64,000 nt of DNA from Nostoc linckia NIES-25 (GCF_002368035.1 NZ_AP018222.1:5495238-5559237), one strand, 5' to 3'; shown: positions 1 through 8,814, counted from the stretch's first letter. The notes: a model not told the origin generated them from the sequence alone. A program made the numbers and translations.

Positions 1-492
1 TATAAACCACAGGCTATATAGAATTACCAAGCCAAACAACAACGGCACTACACTGAGTAAATACTTATCTATTGTTACACTCAGGCGTTGACCTGCGTAG
101 CCAATGATGATGCAGCCAAAGATTAAATCTGGTACTCCCCAGGGCGAAATGGTGTGGGTGGAAAGCCAAAACTGACTGCGAATAGGTTTCAATAATATAA
201 AGTCAAGAGTGCCTTCTTGCACGTGGCGGACAATGCGATTTAAGTTTGGCGCGAGAAAAGTGGCGGAAAACCCTTGCAATAAAGTGAAAATTCCTAGAAC
301 TACTAAGGCTGCTTCCCATGACCAGCCAGCAAAAGTGTAGCCAGTGCGGTAAAACAAGAATAGTCCAAACAAGCTACCGACAAGATTCCCCAAGCTGCTG
401 AGGGTAGCTATAACAAAGTTGATGCGATACTCTAACTCAGATGCGATCGCTGCACCCCAAAATAATCTTAGTACTTTCAGATATCTTTGCAT
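1..492 (-). CDS. ABC-2 type permease, N-terminal part (cut by window edge)
   Basis: The reading frame starts at the ATG complementary to 490-492 and runs off the left edge, so only the first 164 residues are seen. The start reads MQRYLKVLRLFWGAAIASEL, followed by hydrophobic segments and a cytoplasmic piece containing GTLDFILLKPIRSQF. That layout is typical of the ABC-2 permease family COG3694 (DUF990), which works with a second permease and an ATPase in an exporter of unknown substrate. The partner genes would lie outside the window. The product should be an integral inner-membrane protein. The family call is fairly safe; the substrate cannot be told. Confidence 0.75.
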   Translation of the reverse strand, partial: MQRYLKVLRLFWGAAIASELEYRINFVIATLSSLGNLVGSLFGLFLFYRTGYTFAGWSWEAALVVLGIFTLLQGFSATFLAPNLNRIVRHVQEGTLDFILLKPIRSQFWLSTHTISPWGVPDLIFGCIIIGYAGQRLSVTIDKYLLSVVPLLFGLVILYSLWFI

Positions 493-602
493 CCTGCACC
501 CTTGAGCCAATATTGACTTGAAAAATAATAAAAGAACTTTACATAAATTTAATATTACTTTTTATTCAAGAAAATTGCACAACGTTAAGATGTTCTGGAT
601 AT

Positions 603-1232
603 ATGTATTCAAAGCTGAGAAATTTTATGCATTTGGATTTACCACAACTGATTAAATCGCTTGGCTACTTTGGCGTGTGGGCAATTATCTTTGCTGAATC
701 TGGCTTATTAATTGGTTTTTTTCTCCCTGGGGATAGTTTGTTATTCACTGCTGGATTTATTGCATCTCAAAATTTACTCAACATCTGGGTTCTGATTTTT
801 GGTGCATTTGTTTGTGCAGTCTTGGGTGACAATGTTGGCTATTTTACCGGGCATAAATTTGGCAGAAGACTATTTCAGAAGGAAGATTCGTGGTTATTTC
901 ATAAAAAACACATTGTTAAAACCCAAAACTTTTACGAACAACACGGCAAGAAAACGATTGTTTTAGCACGTTTTTTACCAATTGTACGGACTTTTGCGCC
1001 AATTGTAGCGGGTATTGGTGCTATGCATTACCGCACATTTATGTCTTATAACTTAATTGGCGGTTTTGTTTGGACTTTTGGCATCACTTTGTTAGGGTTT
1101 TTCTTAGGAAAATCTTTACCACCCGAACAGGTAGATAAGTATTTATTACCAATTATTGGATTAATTATAGTTGTTTCTTTAGTGCCATCAGTCATTCATG
1201 TCATACAAGAAAATAGAGCAAATAAAGGTTGA
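603..1232 (+). CDS. DedA family membrane protein
   Basis: A 209-residue inner-membrane protein of the DedA/SNARE-associated (VTT) family, whose members are linked to phospholipid (undecaprenyl-phosphate or PE) translocation and envelope homeostasis. Visible family marks are ESGLLIGFFLPGDSLLF, the GDNVGYFTGHKFG segment and the ARFLPIVRTFAPIVAGIGAM motif with its conserved R-x3-R and proline. Several hydrophobic helices follow. A second in-frame ATG at 627 (MHLDLPQLI) would give a more usual DedA N-terminus and may be the true start. The gene stands alone, divergent from the permease at the left edge. The precise substrate is unknown. Confidence 0.88.
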   Translation: MYSKLRNFMHLDLPQLIKSLGYFGVWAIIFAESGLLIGFFLPGDSLLFTAGFIASQNLLNIWVLIFGAFVCAVLGDNVGYFTGHKFGRRLFQKEDSWLFHKKHIVKTQNFYEQHGKKTIVLARFLPIVRTFAPIVAGIGAMHYRTFMSYNLIGGFVWTFGITLLGFFLGKSLPPEQVDKYLLPIIGLIIVVSLVPSVIHVIQENRANKG

Positions 1233-1347
1233 AAATATGTAATCACTTAGAATTCACCAAGTCAGAATTGAGGAGTCATAAGTGAGAAGGTAGGATTCAC
1301 AATTAAAGAGAAAGCAGTTTGGGTTTCTAGACTATTGGCAAGATTTT

Positions 1348-1760
1348 ATGGTTTCCTTAAACATCAATCTCTATCTATTTCTAGAAAACCTGATTTTTTT
1401 CGTAATTGCTATACTTTTTATTGTGGTTGTCAATTTGGACTGGAAAAAGACCAAAATCCCCACTTTGCCTTTACTGTTTTCCTTGGTATAAAATTTTATT
1501 TGCTTCACTGGAAGTATCAGGAATACTACTGACCTTATTAGTAATGTTATTCTGGGGTGTATGGTAGAGCGATGTCTACGACGGGCTACGCCTACGCACT
1601 ACTTTAGCTGTATTTAATTGCTATTTTATCGCATTAGGGTTAAAAATCATTACCGAGAGGGTCGCCTACAAAGAGTTGCAAAATGTAATGTGGGCGATGC
1701 TTCCTTATATATACTTACCGTAATCTTTCTAGCAATTATATGAGGGTTTAACAATTTTAG
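1348..1760 (+). pseudogene. decayed small membrane-protein gene
   Basis: From an ATG at 1348 one frame reads MVSLNINLYLFLENLIFF and continues as a hydrophobic segment, then DWKKTKIPTLPLLF, before a stop near 1489. The next frame carries on with KILFASLEVSGILLTLLVM and a stop after WGVW. Further hydrophobic pieces (LAVFNCYFIALGLKII, then WAMLPYIYLP) lie downstream in shifted frames. A 30-bp dispersed repeat sits at 1568-1597 within the gene. I read this as a multi-helix membrane protein gene broken by frameshifts and a repeat insertion. I do not recognise the family. Confidence 0.5.
1568..1597 (+). repeat. 30-bp small dispersed repeat (SDR) copy
   Basis: The segment begins agcgatgtctacgacggg and ends ctacgcctacgc. 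A 27/30 match occurs in inverse orientation at 14556-14585 inside the coding sequence of the large hybrid kinase. Here it interrupts the decayed membrane gene. Short dispersed repeats of this style are known from Nostoc genomes. Confidence 0.7.
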
Positions 1761-2058
1761 GTTCTGAAAGTAAGTTACTGTGGATGGGATATTTATGAAT
1801 TTTTCAATTGGTGCTGTGGATTGTCAATTACGCTATAAATGTATCACCATTGCCTCGGCTGTTTCCCTGGGAAGTCCAACAAAAATAGATGGGGACAATA
1901 TTGAAGGAGGCAGGGCCAGAAGAGAAGCTGTTCTTGAGAGAAGAATTACTGACCAATACTCTCTTTCCTCCCCTACCTTCCTTGATAACTCCTCACTCAC
2001 CAGTCGCCAGTCAACACTTCCTGTTTGGCCAATGCCCTATTCTTCTGGACGTTAGAGT
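1761..2058. other. intergenic stretch before the ABC exporter, no convincing gene
   Basis: A frame is open from 1780 to 2055, but its composition (SLSSPTFLDNSSLTSRQS) looks like translated intergenic DNA. It includes a pyrimidine-rich tract around 1960-1990. I see no conserved motif and treat it as non-coding. Confidence 0.5.
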
Positions 2059-3798
2059 TTGAAAAAGCGTTATAACTATTGGCTACTGCTACCTTATATC
2101 CGACCCCAGTGGCGAACCATCACTAAGGGATTTATTGGCATTTTCGGATATGTTCTGGCAACATTAGTGTTAATCAATCTTGCCGGGAAGTTGGCAATTC
2201 CCTTCGGACAAGGTAATGTAGTAGCGATCGTCCAAGTAACTGGGATTTATGCCTTAATCTTTCTTGTAAGAGCCTTGTTCCAGTCTATACAAGATATGTA
2301 CATGGCGAAAGCTGCTTTAAAAGTTGCTTTTAATCTCCGCCAGCAATTATACTCGCATCTCCAAAAGCTAAATCTCAGCTATTTTGAAACGACAAAAGCA
2401 GTTGATTTATCTTACCGCCTCATTGAAGATGTTGACCGAGTTGGTGAAGCGGTAAATAAAATATTTCACGAGTTTATTCCCTGTATTTTGCAGCTGGTGG
2501 CAATTCCGATTTACATGATTTATTTGAATTGGCAATTGACACTAGTAGCGTTGATAGTTGCACCACTAATCGCTATTTTAATCAGCTGGTTTGGCAAACA
2601 GTTAGACAAGCATTCTTTAAAAAGCCAAAATCGGGCGTCGGGTATATCTGCTATTATCTCGGAAATTTTTAACGGTATCCGTTTGGTACAAGCTTTTGCG
2701 GCGGAAAATTACGAAATTGCCCGTTCTGGTTCTGAAGCAGAACGCAGTCTGAAAGCAAAATATTCAGCCCAACGCTTAAAAGCAATGAAAATTCCCATTG
2801 TGGGATTTTTAGAAACCTCAATTGTCTTATCTTTATTGATAGCGGGGGCGTGGCAAATTTCCCAAGACAATTTGACAATAGCTAATTTTTTTAGTTATAT
2901 AGCTGCGGGGGTGCTGTTAATCGATCCCATCAGTCAGATTACTAAAAACTACAATCAATTTCAGCAGGGCGAAACATCTATAGGTCGGGTTTTTGAGTTG
3001 ATGGCGATTAAACCGACAGTCATCGAAAAGCCAAATGCGATCGCTTTACCTCCAATCGAAGGGCAAGTAGAATATCGTCATGTTTCTTTTGGCTATCAAC
3101 CAGGCGAACGTCTATTAAAGGATATCAGTTTTTTGGTATCACCGGGTGAAGCGATCGCTATTGTAGGAACTTCTGCTGCTAGTAAAACCACATTCGTAAA
3201 TCTCTTACCTCGTTTCTACGATCCCAAAGTTGGTCGAATCTTAATTGACGGTGTTGATATTCGGGATGTCAAGTTAAATAGTCTGCGGCGACAAATTGGC
3301 ATTCTTCCCCAACAAACCATCATGTTTTCTGGAACAATTGCCCAGAATATCGCTTTTGGGCAAGGCTTTTTTGATATGCAACAAGTAACAGCAGCAGCAG
3401 AAATTGCTAACGCCCATGAATTTATTAGCGAATTACCAGAAGGTTATCGTACTTGGGTAGGCGAAGGTGGAGTAAACTTATCACTAGGGCAAAGACAAAG
3501 AATTGCCATCGCTCGTGTTGTTCACCTCAACCCACAAATTTTGATCCTCAATGAAGCCACATCTGCATTAGATTCCGAGTCAGAAGCTTTGGTGCAGGAA
3601 GCCTTAGAAAGATTGATGGAAAACCGGACGGTGTTTATTATTGCCCATCGTTTATCAACAGTTAAAAGGTGCGATCGGATTTTAGTTCTCGAACAAGGAC
3701 GAATTGTCGAATCAGGAACCCATGAAGAATTATTAGACCTAGAAGGTTGCTATGCCCAAATTTATGCTCAGGAATTTATAACAGATAACAGGCAATAA
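2059..3798 (+). CDS. ABC exporter half-transporter with degenerate ATPase motifs
   Basis: A 579-residue fusion of a six-helix type I exporter membrane domain (about residues 15-320) and a nucleotide-binding domain (about 335-570), resembling the HepA/MsbA group used for lipid or polysaccharide export in cyanobacteria. The start is a TTG at 2059, with no ATG nearby. Three ATPase motifs differ from consensus: Walker A reads GTSAASKTT (last Gly changed to Ser), the signature reads LSLGQ instead of LSGGQ, and Walker B reads ILILNEATSALD with Asn for the usual Asp. The Q-loop (ILPQQ), D-loop and switch His (IIAHRLSTV) are kept. The frame is intact, so it may be a low-activity or heterodimer half, or an early pseudogene. 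Confidence 0.85.
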   Translation: MKKRYNYWLLLPYIRPQWRTITKGFIGIFGYVLATLVLINLAGKLAIPFGQGNVVAIVQVTGIYALIFLVRALFQSIQDMYMAKAALKVAFNLRQQLYSHLQKLNLSYFETTKAVDLSYRLIEDVDRVGEAVNKIFHEFIPCILQLVAIPIYMIYLNWQLTLVALIVAPLIAILISWFGKQLDKHSLKSQNRASGISAIISEIFNGIRLVQAFAAENYEIARSGSEAERSLKAKYSAQRLKAMKIPIVGFLETSIVLSLLIAGAWQISQDNLTIANFFSYIAAGVLLIDPISQITKNYNQFQQGETSIGRVFELMAIKPTVIEKPNAIALPPIEGQVEYRHVSFGYQPGERLLKDISFLVSPGEAIAIVGTSAASKTTFVNLLPRFYDPKVGRILIDGVDIRDVKLNSLRRQIGILPQQTIMFSGTIAQNIAFGQGFFDMQQVTAAAEIANAHEFISELPEGYRTWVGEGGVNLSLGQRQRIAIARVVHLNPQILILNEATSALDSESEALVQEALERLMENRTVFIIAHRLSTVKRCDRILVLEQGRIVESGTHEELLDLEGCYAQIYAQEFITDNRQ

Positions 3799-3907
3799 GG
3801 GACTTCCAAGAAATAAAATCAAAAGCAAAAAATTTTAGTCTTTGAGGTATTATATCAAGTCCGGCTAATTATACCAATTTGAAAAAAGAATGCGACAGAT
3901 AGATTGG

Positions 3908-3935
3908 GTAGGGGCGCAAAGCTTTGCGCCCCTAC
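3908..3935. repeat. 28-bp perfect palindrome
   Basis: Two 14-bp arms (gtaggggcgcaaag and its complement) with no loop, lying in the gap between the ABC exporter and the next gene. Related palindromes occur at 20030-20055 and 51118-51145. It could act as a terminator hairpin for the exporter gene, but there is no T-tract, so a dispersed palindromic repeat fits better. Confidence 0.7.
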
Positions 3936-4075
3936 AGATTTTTCAGGTGTTGCAAATATTTTTTGCAATTATATTTAGATACACAATTTGTGTAGCATTT
4001 TTTCTGCGTGTGTTATAAATGTATCGTAAGTCGGTTAAACCAACTAAGTTTCTGGTTTTTTAGTCCGTAATTTCT

Positions 4076-4516
4076 ATGAAAAATAACTTCACACAAAATC
4101 TCTTTATCGGCATACTACTGGCAACTTTTGTCTCTTTTTTATTGACAAAAAATATTGATTTATTTTTAAGCTTTTTGTGGATTTTAATTTACATTCTAAT
4201 CTTTTGTGGATTTATTTATATTGATATTATTATTCATGAATTTGGTCATGCGATCGCAGGTTGGATTGTCAAGTTTCCCATCAAAATAATTACCATTTTA
4301 AAAAGTCACATTAGTCTTGATCGAGCCATAAATGAAGCTACAAATCCAGCGCTTGCATTTCTATATTTAGCCTATGCTTGTTATCTTAAAGGTAATCGAC
4401 AACAATCTCAAAAATATTGGCAAAAAATCAATAATAATGAAGATTTAAAATCCAGTGAATATAGGCTGTTATTCGGTCATATTTTCGATAAAACAAATTA
4501 CTTTACAATGCCATAA
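4076..4516 (+). CDS. short membrane protein with M50-like HEFGH motif
   Basis: 146 residues. Two hydrophobic segments (about 8-50) lead into IDIIIHEFGHAIAGWIVKF, which carries the HExxH zinc motif typical of M50 site-2-type metalloproteases. After KIITI the protein switches at once to a tail (FLYLAYACYLKGNRQQSQKYW) that looks like a tetratricopeptide-like helix pair. Full M50 enzymes are longer and carry a second metal-binding motif with a conserved Asp after further membrane helices; that part is missing. The likely reading is an internal deletion joining the first helices to the C-terminal tail of a larger protein. Proteolytic activity is doubtful. Confidence 0.6.
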   Translation: MKNNFTQNLFIGILLATFVSFLLTKNIDLFLSFLWILIYILIFCGFIYIDIIIHEFGHAIAGWIVKFPIKIITILKSHISLDRAINEATNPALAFLYLAYACYLKGNRQQSQKYWQKINNNEDLKSSEYRLLFGHIFDKTNYFTMP

Positions 4517-4627
4517 TTTTCTTATTTAGAAATGAGTGGTTCACAAATTTTGTCAATTAATTCTTCGCGTCGAGTCTTTTAATGCATAGGATATGTATAT
4601 CTGATTTGTGAGAATTCGGGGTGTCCA

Positions 4628-4658
4628 GATCCCCGACTTCTTAAAGAAGTCGGGGATC
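4628..4658. repeat. inverted repeat, 15-bp arms with 1-nt loop
   Basis: Arms gatccccgacttctt and its complement around a single A. The element lies in the gap between two convergent genes and could end transcription from either side. Similar hairpins with gatcccc/gatatcc arms follow galE (46327-46359) and lie near 38890-38920, so it belongs to a dispersed palindrome type. Confidence 0.65.
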
Positions 4659-4774
4659 TTGGTTCTCACGAATGATTTATAGCAACTGGTTCTTAATTGC
4701 CTTCTCTTGTCTTAATTTATCCATACAATTCAATCAATCGTTCTTTGTATAGACGTTGCATTGCAACGTCCCTA

Positions 4775-6232
4775 TTATTGCCGAGATTGAATTTGTTTAA
4801 CTAAATCATAAAAAGGTTGCCAGTTATCTTCTTGAAAAATTGCTTCCCAAATCGATTCAATTACAGGTCTTAACAATGCTGTTTTGGGATTATAAAAAGC
4901 TAGAGTTTGGGCAATTGTATCTAGGCGATCGCAGTCTAAATCATTCAAGATTTTATGGTACAATATACACCAATCATCGAAAATTGGTGATGCTCCCGGT
5001 ACTGGGACAATATCAGAAGTATTCATCACAAAGCCTGGTTCATCTCGCCATTTAGCTGAAAAGGTGCGAGCCATCTCATAAAAAAACTCGTGATAGCCAA
5101 CTTTGCTATTGGCCAAAAATTCAATCGTTAAATTCAAAAGTTCTTTTGCCTGTGGATGTCGCAACTCTACAAACCCCAATTTTTTCAACATCAAAGAAGT
5201 GTATTCTGCTTGATAATATTCATTAAACTTCGCTAATCCAAAATTCAAATCGTCTTTCTCAATAATCGCCTTTAAAGGTTCCTGGAGCATTTCTAGGTTC
5301 AACTGGCAAACCGTTGGTTGATTAATGTAACAATAGCGTCCATAATAATCAAAATATGCAGCTATAAAGTATGGATTATAGTCAGGAATAAATGCATAAG
5401 GGCCATAATCAAAACTCTCTCCCGTAATCGACATGTTGTCAGTATTGAGAACTGCATGACAAAAACCAGCAGCCATCCACTGGGCTACTAATTCTGCAAC
5501 TCTTTTAACTAATTCGGCGTAAAACAAGGCATATTTATTTTCTTGGGCATCCAAGTCTTGATAATATTCCTTAATTACGTGGTCTAACAGCTTGTGAGTT
5601 AAATCTGGACGCTGTAAGTAGTGTAGGCGCTCAAAAGTCCCAAAGCGAATATGAGAATTGCTCATCCTCACCATTACAGATGAACGAGTCGGTGAAGGTT
5701 CATCTCCCCGCCACAGTGATAAACCTGTTTCAATCATGGTGAGACACCGCGAAGTACGTACACCCAAGTAGTGCAGTGCTTCCGCAGCCAGAACTTCCCG
5801 CACTCCACCTTTAAGCGTCAGTAAACCGTCGCCACCACGGGAGTAAGGCGTTCTTCCAGAACCTTTCGTGCCAAAATCGTATAATTGCCCATCAGTACCG
5901 CGTACTTGTCCGTAGAGAAAGCCTCTACCATCACCCAATAATGAGTTATATTCACCAAATTGATAGCCGTGGTAACGCATTGCCAAAAAGGGTTTGCGCC
6001 CCTCGAATTTGCCAAAAGCTGTGATGAAATCTTCATCTTTAACTACTTGGGGTTCCAGACCTAAACGCGGTAACACGGCATCATTACGCCAACGCAAGAT
6101 GTGTTGGGGAAATTCTTCGGCTGCAACCTCATCATAGTAGTCATCGCCTAAAGATTCAAAGGCGCTTTCGTAGTTAAGCCAGAGAAAAGGATTGCTAGAA
6201 TTTTTGTTGTTTGGGGTTTGGGCCAGAGTCAT
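4775..6232 (-). CDS. selO: protein adenylyltransferase SelO family (YdiU/UPF0061)
   Basis: A 485-residue pseudokinase-fold enzyme. Known SelO proteins move AMP from ATP to Ser/Thr/Tyr side chains and are tied to redox homeostasis. Family-typical segments are AMRYHGYQFGEYN, the nucleotide-binding region LYDFGTKGSGRTPYSRGGDG, GVREVLAAEALHYLGVRTSR, and the metal/catalytic stretch HAVLNTDNMSITGESFDYGP followed by FIPDYNPYF. Length is normal for the bacterial family. The C-terminus carries no Cys or Sec equivalent, as in many cyanobacterial copies. It is monocistronic, and the next gene upstream on the same strand (the acetyltransferase) ends 86 nt before its start. Confidence 0.93.
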   Translation of the reverse strand: MTLAQTPNNKNSSNPFLWLNYESAFESLGDDYYDEVAAEEFPQHILRWRNDAVLPRLGLEPQVVKDEDFITAFGKFEGRKPFLAMRYHGYQFGEYNSLLGDGRGFLYGQVRGTDGQLYDFGTKGSGRTPYSRGGDGLLTLKGGVREVLAAEALHYLGVRTSRCLTMIETGLSLWRGDEPSPTRSSVMVRMSNSHIRFGTFERLHYLQRPDLTHKLLDHVIKEYYQDLDAQENKYALFYAELVKRVAELVAQWMAAGFCHAVLNTDNMSITGESFDYGPYAFIPDYNPYFIAAYFDYYGRYCYINQPTVCQLNLEMLQEPLKAIIEKDDLNFGLAKFNEYYQAEYTSLMLKKLGFVELRHPQAKELLNLTIEFLANSKVGYHEFFYEMARTFSAKWRDEPGFVMNTSDIVPVPGASPIFDDWCILYHKILNDLDCDRLDTIAQTLAFYNPKTALLRPVIESIWEAIFQEDNWQPFYDLVKQIQSRQ

Positions 6233-6318
6233 TACAAAGAAAACTTAATTGATTCTTTCTCTTAATACTACCTCTGGCTTCAGCATTAGCATCGATATAT
6301 TCTCAATTACGAATTATT

Positions 6319-6894
6319 TTAAGATTTGGGTACTTGCCAATTGGGATTGAGCAAACTTGTTAAAATATGATCTTCCCACTGTCCATTGATTAATAAATAG
6401 TCTCTAGCATATCCTTCAATGACGAAACCGAGCCTTTTGAGAACATTGCCGCTGCGTCGATTGTGAGGCATATAATTAGCCATGATGCGGTGAAGGTTTA
6501 ATTCTTGAAAGACATATTGAGTCGCTATTTGCAGTCCTTCTGTCATATATCCTTTACCTTGCTTTGTTTCGGCAAGGCTATATCCCACGTAACAAAAATG
6601 AGCGACTCCTCGAACAAAATTGCTAAAATTGATAGTCCCAATAATTACAGTTGGATTTTTTTTAGTAAAAATAAAGAGCTTTAAGGACTGATCGTTGACA
6701 AATTCCAAAAAGTTGTTCTCTATTTGATAGTGCCAATATTCTTCAGTGAAAAAACCATCAGCCCAAAGAGGGTAGAATGGGGTCAAATAGGTTTTGTTCT
6801 CAGTAAAGTATTTAATAATTTGGGGTATATCCTCTTGAATAGGCGATCGCAATAACAGGCGATCGCTTCTAATTAATGGCAGTTCTAATTTCAT
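6319..6894 (-). CDS. GNAT acetyltransferase, RimJ/RimL type
   Basis: 191 residues with the GCN5-related acetyltransferase fold: an opening typical of this group (LIRSDRLLLRSPIQEDI), the central strands, an acetyl-CoA pyrophosphate-binding segment of the Q/R-x-x-G-x-G/A type (AETKQGKGYMTEGL), and NRRSGNVLKRLGFVIEGYAR near the end. Relatives acetylate ribosomal protein N-termini or small molecules; the substrate cannot be inferred. It starts at an ATG near the edge of a HIP1-rich stretch and may share transcripts with SelO downstream. Confidence 0.85.
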   Translation of the reverse strand: MKLELPLIRSDRLLLRSPIQEDIPQIIKYFTENKTYLTPFYPLWADGFFTEEYWHYQIENNFLEFVNDQSLKLFIFTKKNPTVIIGTINFSNFVRGVAHFCYVGYSLAETKQGKGYMTEGLQIATQYVFQELNLHRIMANYMPHNRRSGNVLKRLGFVIEGYARDYLLINGQWEDHILTSLLNPNWQVPKS

Positions 6895-7520
6895 ACGCTA
6901 CTTAATCTACGGCTATTTTCTCAGAAAATTCTCTAGATTGTTGTAAATTCTCTCATATCTGCGACTCAGCAGTAGTTAGATTGGCAAACTTAGTCATTAG
7001 TCAATAAGTAGAAGGCAGAAGGAAGAAGGCAGATGGCAGAAGGTAAAAGACTTATCCCATATTGTTTTTGGCGATAAGCATTTTATATTTAATGATGTCT
7101 ACCTACTTAATCATTAATTGGGCTTTATTAATTACAGGACTTACGCAAGATGTGATTGAAAACCTTATTCTTGCGTAGCGGTAATTCATGAATTACCGCT
7201 ACTTTCGTTATCTTTTGCGTAAGTCCTGAATTATTCTCCCCTGCTCCCCTGCCTCCCTTGCCCCCCTGCCCCCCTGCTCCCCTGCTCCCCTGCCCCCTCC
7301 CAATGATAAAGTTCACACCGACCTACTTAAGTATTTATGCTCAGAATCTGCCATTCAAGCAAAATCTTGGTAAGCTGATGTCTAAATATCTAGAGCCGAA
7401 GGATTGAGAGCTAATGGGTAATTAAGAACTTCAACAAAATTCCTTTACCCAAAGGCTGTACCAGAGGAAATTCAATTCCTAGACAGCTCTCGATCAACTT
7501 AGTCTACAAGAAGGATAGTG
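6895..7520. other. intergenic region with MITE and pyrimidine tract, bioB leader
   Basis: Contains a purine-rich tract with repeated gaaggcag around 7007-7040, a 94-bp MITE (7135-7228), a strand-biased C/T tract of ctcccctgc-like units (7235-7300) and the bioB upstream region. No open frame here looks genuine; the small frame on the minus strand is only the translated MITE and tract. Confidence 0.6.
7135..7228. mobile_element. 94-bp MITE, copy 1 (caggacttacgcaa ends)
   Basis: Ends are inverted repeats beginning caggacttacgcaa. The middle contains the palindrome tagcggtaattcatgaatta. Both flanks read aatta, which looks like a 5-bp target duplication. The copy at 20380-20473 has the same length and ataaa on both sides. 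Degraded copies lie at 39485-39575 and 61693-61723. No coding capacity. Confidence 0.85.
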
Positions 7521-8528
7521 ATGTCGGGAATACGCTACGATTGGCAGGAATTAGAGATTCGGGCGATATATAACACGCCTTTGCTAGAGCTGATTTATCA
7601 AGCTGCTAGCGTGCATCGCCAATATCATGACCCAACAAAAATCCAAGTTTGTAAGCTGATATCTATTAAAACTGGAGGTTGCCCAGAAGATTGTAGCTAC
7701 TGTGCCCAATCTTCGCGCTATCAAACAGAGGTAAAGCCGCAAGCACTCCTAGAAAAGGAAACTGTAGTTAGTATTGCCCAAAAAGCGAAAGAAACTGGTG
7801 TTAGTCGCATCTGCATGGGTGCTGCTTGGCGTCAGGTGCGGGATAACTCACAATTTGAGGAAGTCCTAGAAATGGTCAAGGATGTGACGGCAATGGGTTT
7901 GGAAGTATGCTGCACTTTAGGAATGTTGACACCAAATCAAGCCAAGCGATTAGAAGATGCAGGACTTTACGCCTATAACCATAACTTGGATACATCTGAA
8001 GAATATTACAGCACAATTATTACCACAAGAACATATGGCGATCGCCTCAACACAATTGAGAATGTCCGGCAAACAAATGTAACTGTATGTTCCGGCGGTA
8101 TCCTGGGTTTGGGCGAAACTGCCGATGACCGCATTGGTATGTTGCAAACTCTAGCAAACTTACAACCGCATCCAGAGTCCGTACCAATTAATATTCTCTC
8201 CCAAGTACCAGGCACACCCTTAGAAAATCAGCCTGATGTCCCCATTTGGGATGTTGTGCGGATGATTGCCACAGCCAGAATTGTCATGCCAACTTCTGAT
8301 GTGCGTCTCAGTGCTGGTAGGGCGAGACTTTCTCAAGTCGAACAAGCTTTGTGCTTTATGGCTGGAGCCAATTCTATCTTCTCCAGCGATGATAACAAAA
8401 TGTTGACCGTGACAACTCCTTGTCCAGATTATGATAGCGATCGCCAAATGCTGAATTTACTCGGTTTGGGAATGCGTCCGCCTTCCCAAAGACAGGAGAA
8501 AATCTCAAGTCCAGCTGTCTTGGGATAA
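7521..8528 (+). CDS. bioB: biotin synthase
   Basis: A radical-SAM enzyme that inserts sulfur into dethiobiotin in the last step of biotin synthesis. The cluster motif CxxxCxxC is visible in GGCPEDCSYCAQS, giving the [4Fe-4S] site, followed by ICMGAAWR, the YNHNLDTSEEYY segment, SGGILGLGE and SAGRARLS, all typical of BioB. I choose the ATG at 7521 because AAGGA lies at 7511-7515; a GTG just before it is in frame but too close to the ribosome site. The product is 335 residues, normal for the family. No other bio gene is adjacent. Confidence 0.96.
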   Translation: MSGIRYDWQELEIRAIYNTPLLELIYQAASVHRQYHDPTKIQVCKLISIKTGGCPEDCSYCAQSSRYQTEVKPQALLEKETVVSIAQKAKETGVSRICMGAAWRQVRDNSQFEEVLEMVKDVTAMGLEVCCTLGMLTPNQAKRLEDAGLYAYNHNLDTSEEYYSTIITTRTYGDRLNTIENVRQTNVTVCSGGILGLGETADDRIGMLQTLANLQPHPESVPINILSQVPGTPLENQPDVPIWDVVRMIATARIVMPTSDVRLSAGRARLSQVEQALCFMAGANSIFSSDDNKMLTVTTPCPDYDSDRQMLNLLGLGMRPPSQRQEKISSPAVLG

Positions 8529-8540
8529 ATAAGAGGGGCA

Positions 8541-8594
8541 GGGGAGATGGGGAGATGGGGAGATGGGGAGATGGGGAGATGGGGAGATGGGGAG
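8541..8594. repeat. 8-bp tandem repeat (ggggagat)n
   Basis: Between six and seven copies of an 8-bp unit directly after bioB. The same purine-strand sequence type occurs inside the coding sequence of the large hybrid kinase around 12404-12520. Confidence 0.85.
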
Positions 8595-8630
8595 AGATTT
8601 TCACCCTACCGCCCTACCTTTTCCATACCC

Positions 8631-8686
8631 CATGCCCCATGCCCCATGCCCCATGCCCCATGCCCTATGCCCCATGCCCCATGCCA
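8631..8686. repeat. 7-bp tandem repeat (catgccc)n
   Basis: About eight copies of a heptanucleotide with one variant unit (catgccctatgcc). It is a short tandemly repeated sequence of the kind common between Nostoc genes. Confidence 0.85.
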
Positions 8687-8718
8687 TCATGGATTGACAG
8701 GTTAAATGTGTCTCTCGA

Positions 8719-8814
8719 TTAAATTATCTTGGCAGTCCGCAGACCGAAAAACAGACCGAGAGCTATACCAAAGAATAAACCTAAGAACCCAATGTAAGCT
8801 ACAATTGCAAACAT
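8719..8814 (-). CDS. petL: cytochrome b6f complex subunit PetL
   Basis: A 31-residue single-helix protein that starts MFAIVAYIGFLGLFFGIALG and ends FGLRTAKII. This matches my memory of PetL, the small subunit VI of cytochrome b6f, in Nostoc relatives: the MxAIVAYIGFL start and the GLR-AKI end are characteristic. It spans the thylakoid membrane once at the periphery of the complex and helps its stability. The gene is isolated between the repeat tracts after bioB and the aroB leader, and is transcribed opposite to both. Confidence 0.9.
   Translation of the reverse strand: MFAIVAYIGFLGLFFGIALGLFFGLRTAKII

Noticed and set aside
1780..2055. 91-codon frame before the ABC exporter
   Set aside because: Composition is that of translated intergenic tract; no motif; it overlaps the region leading to the exporter start.
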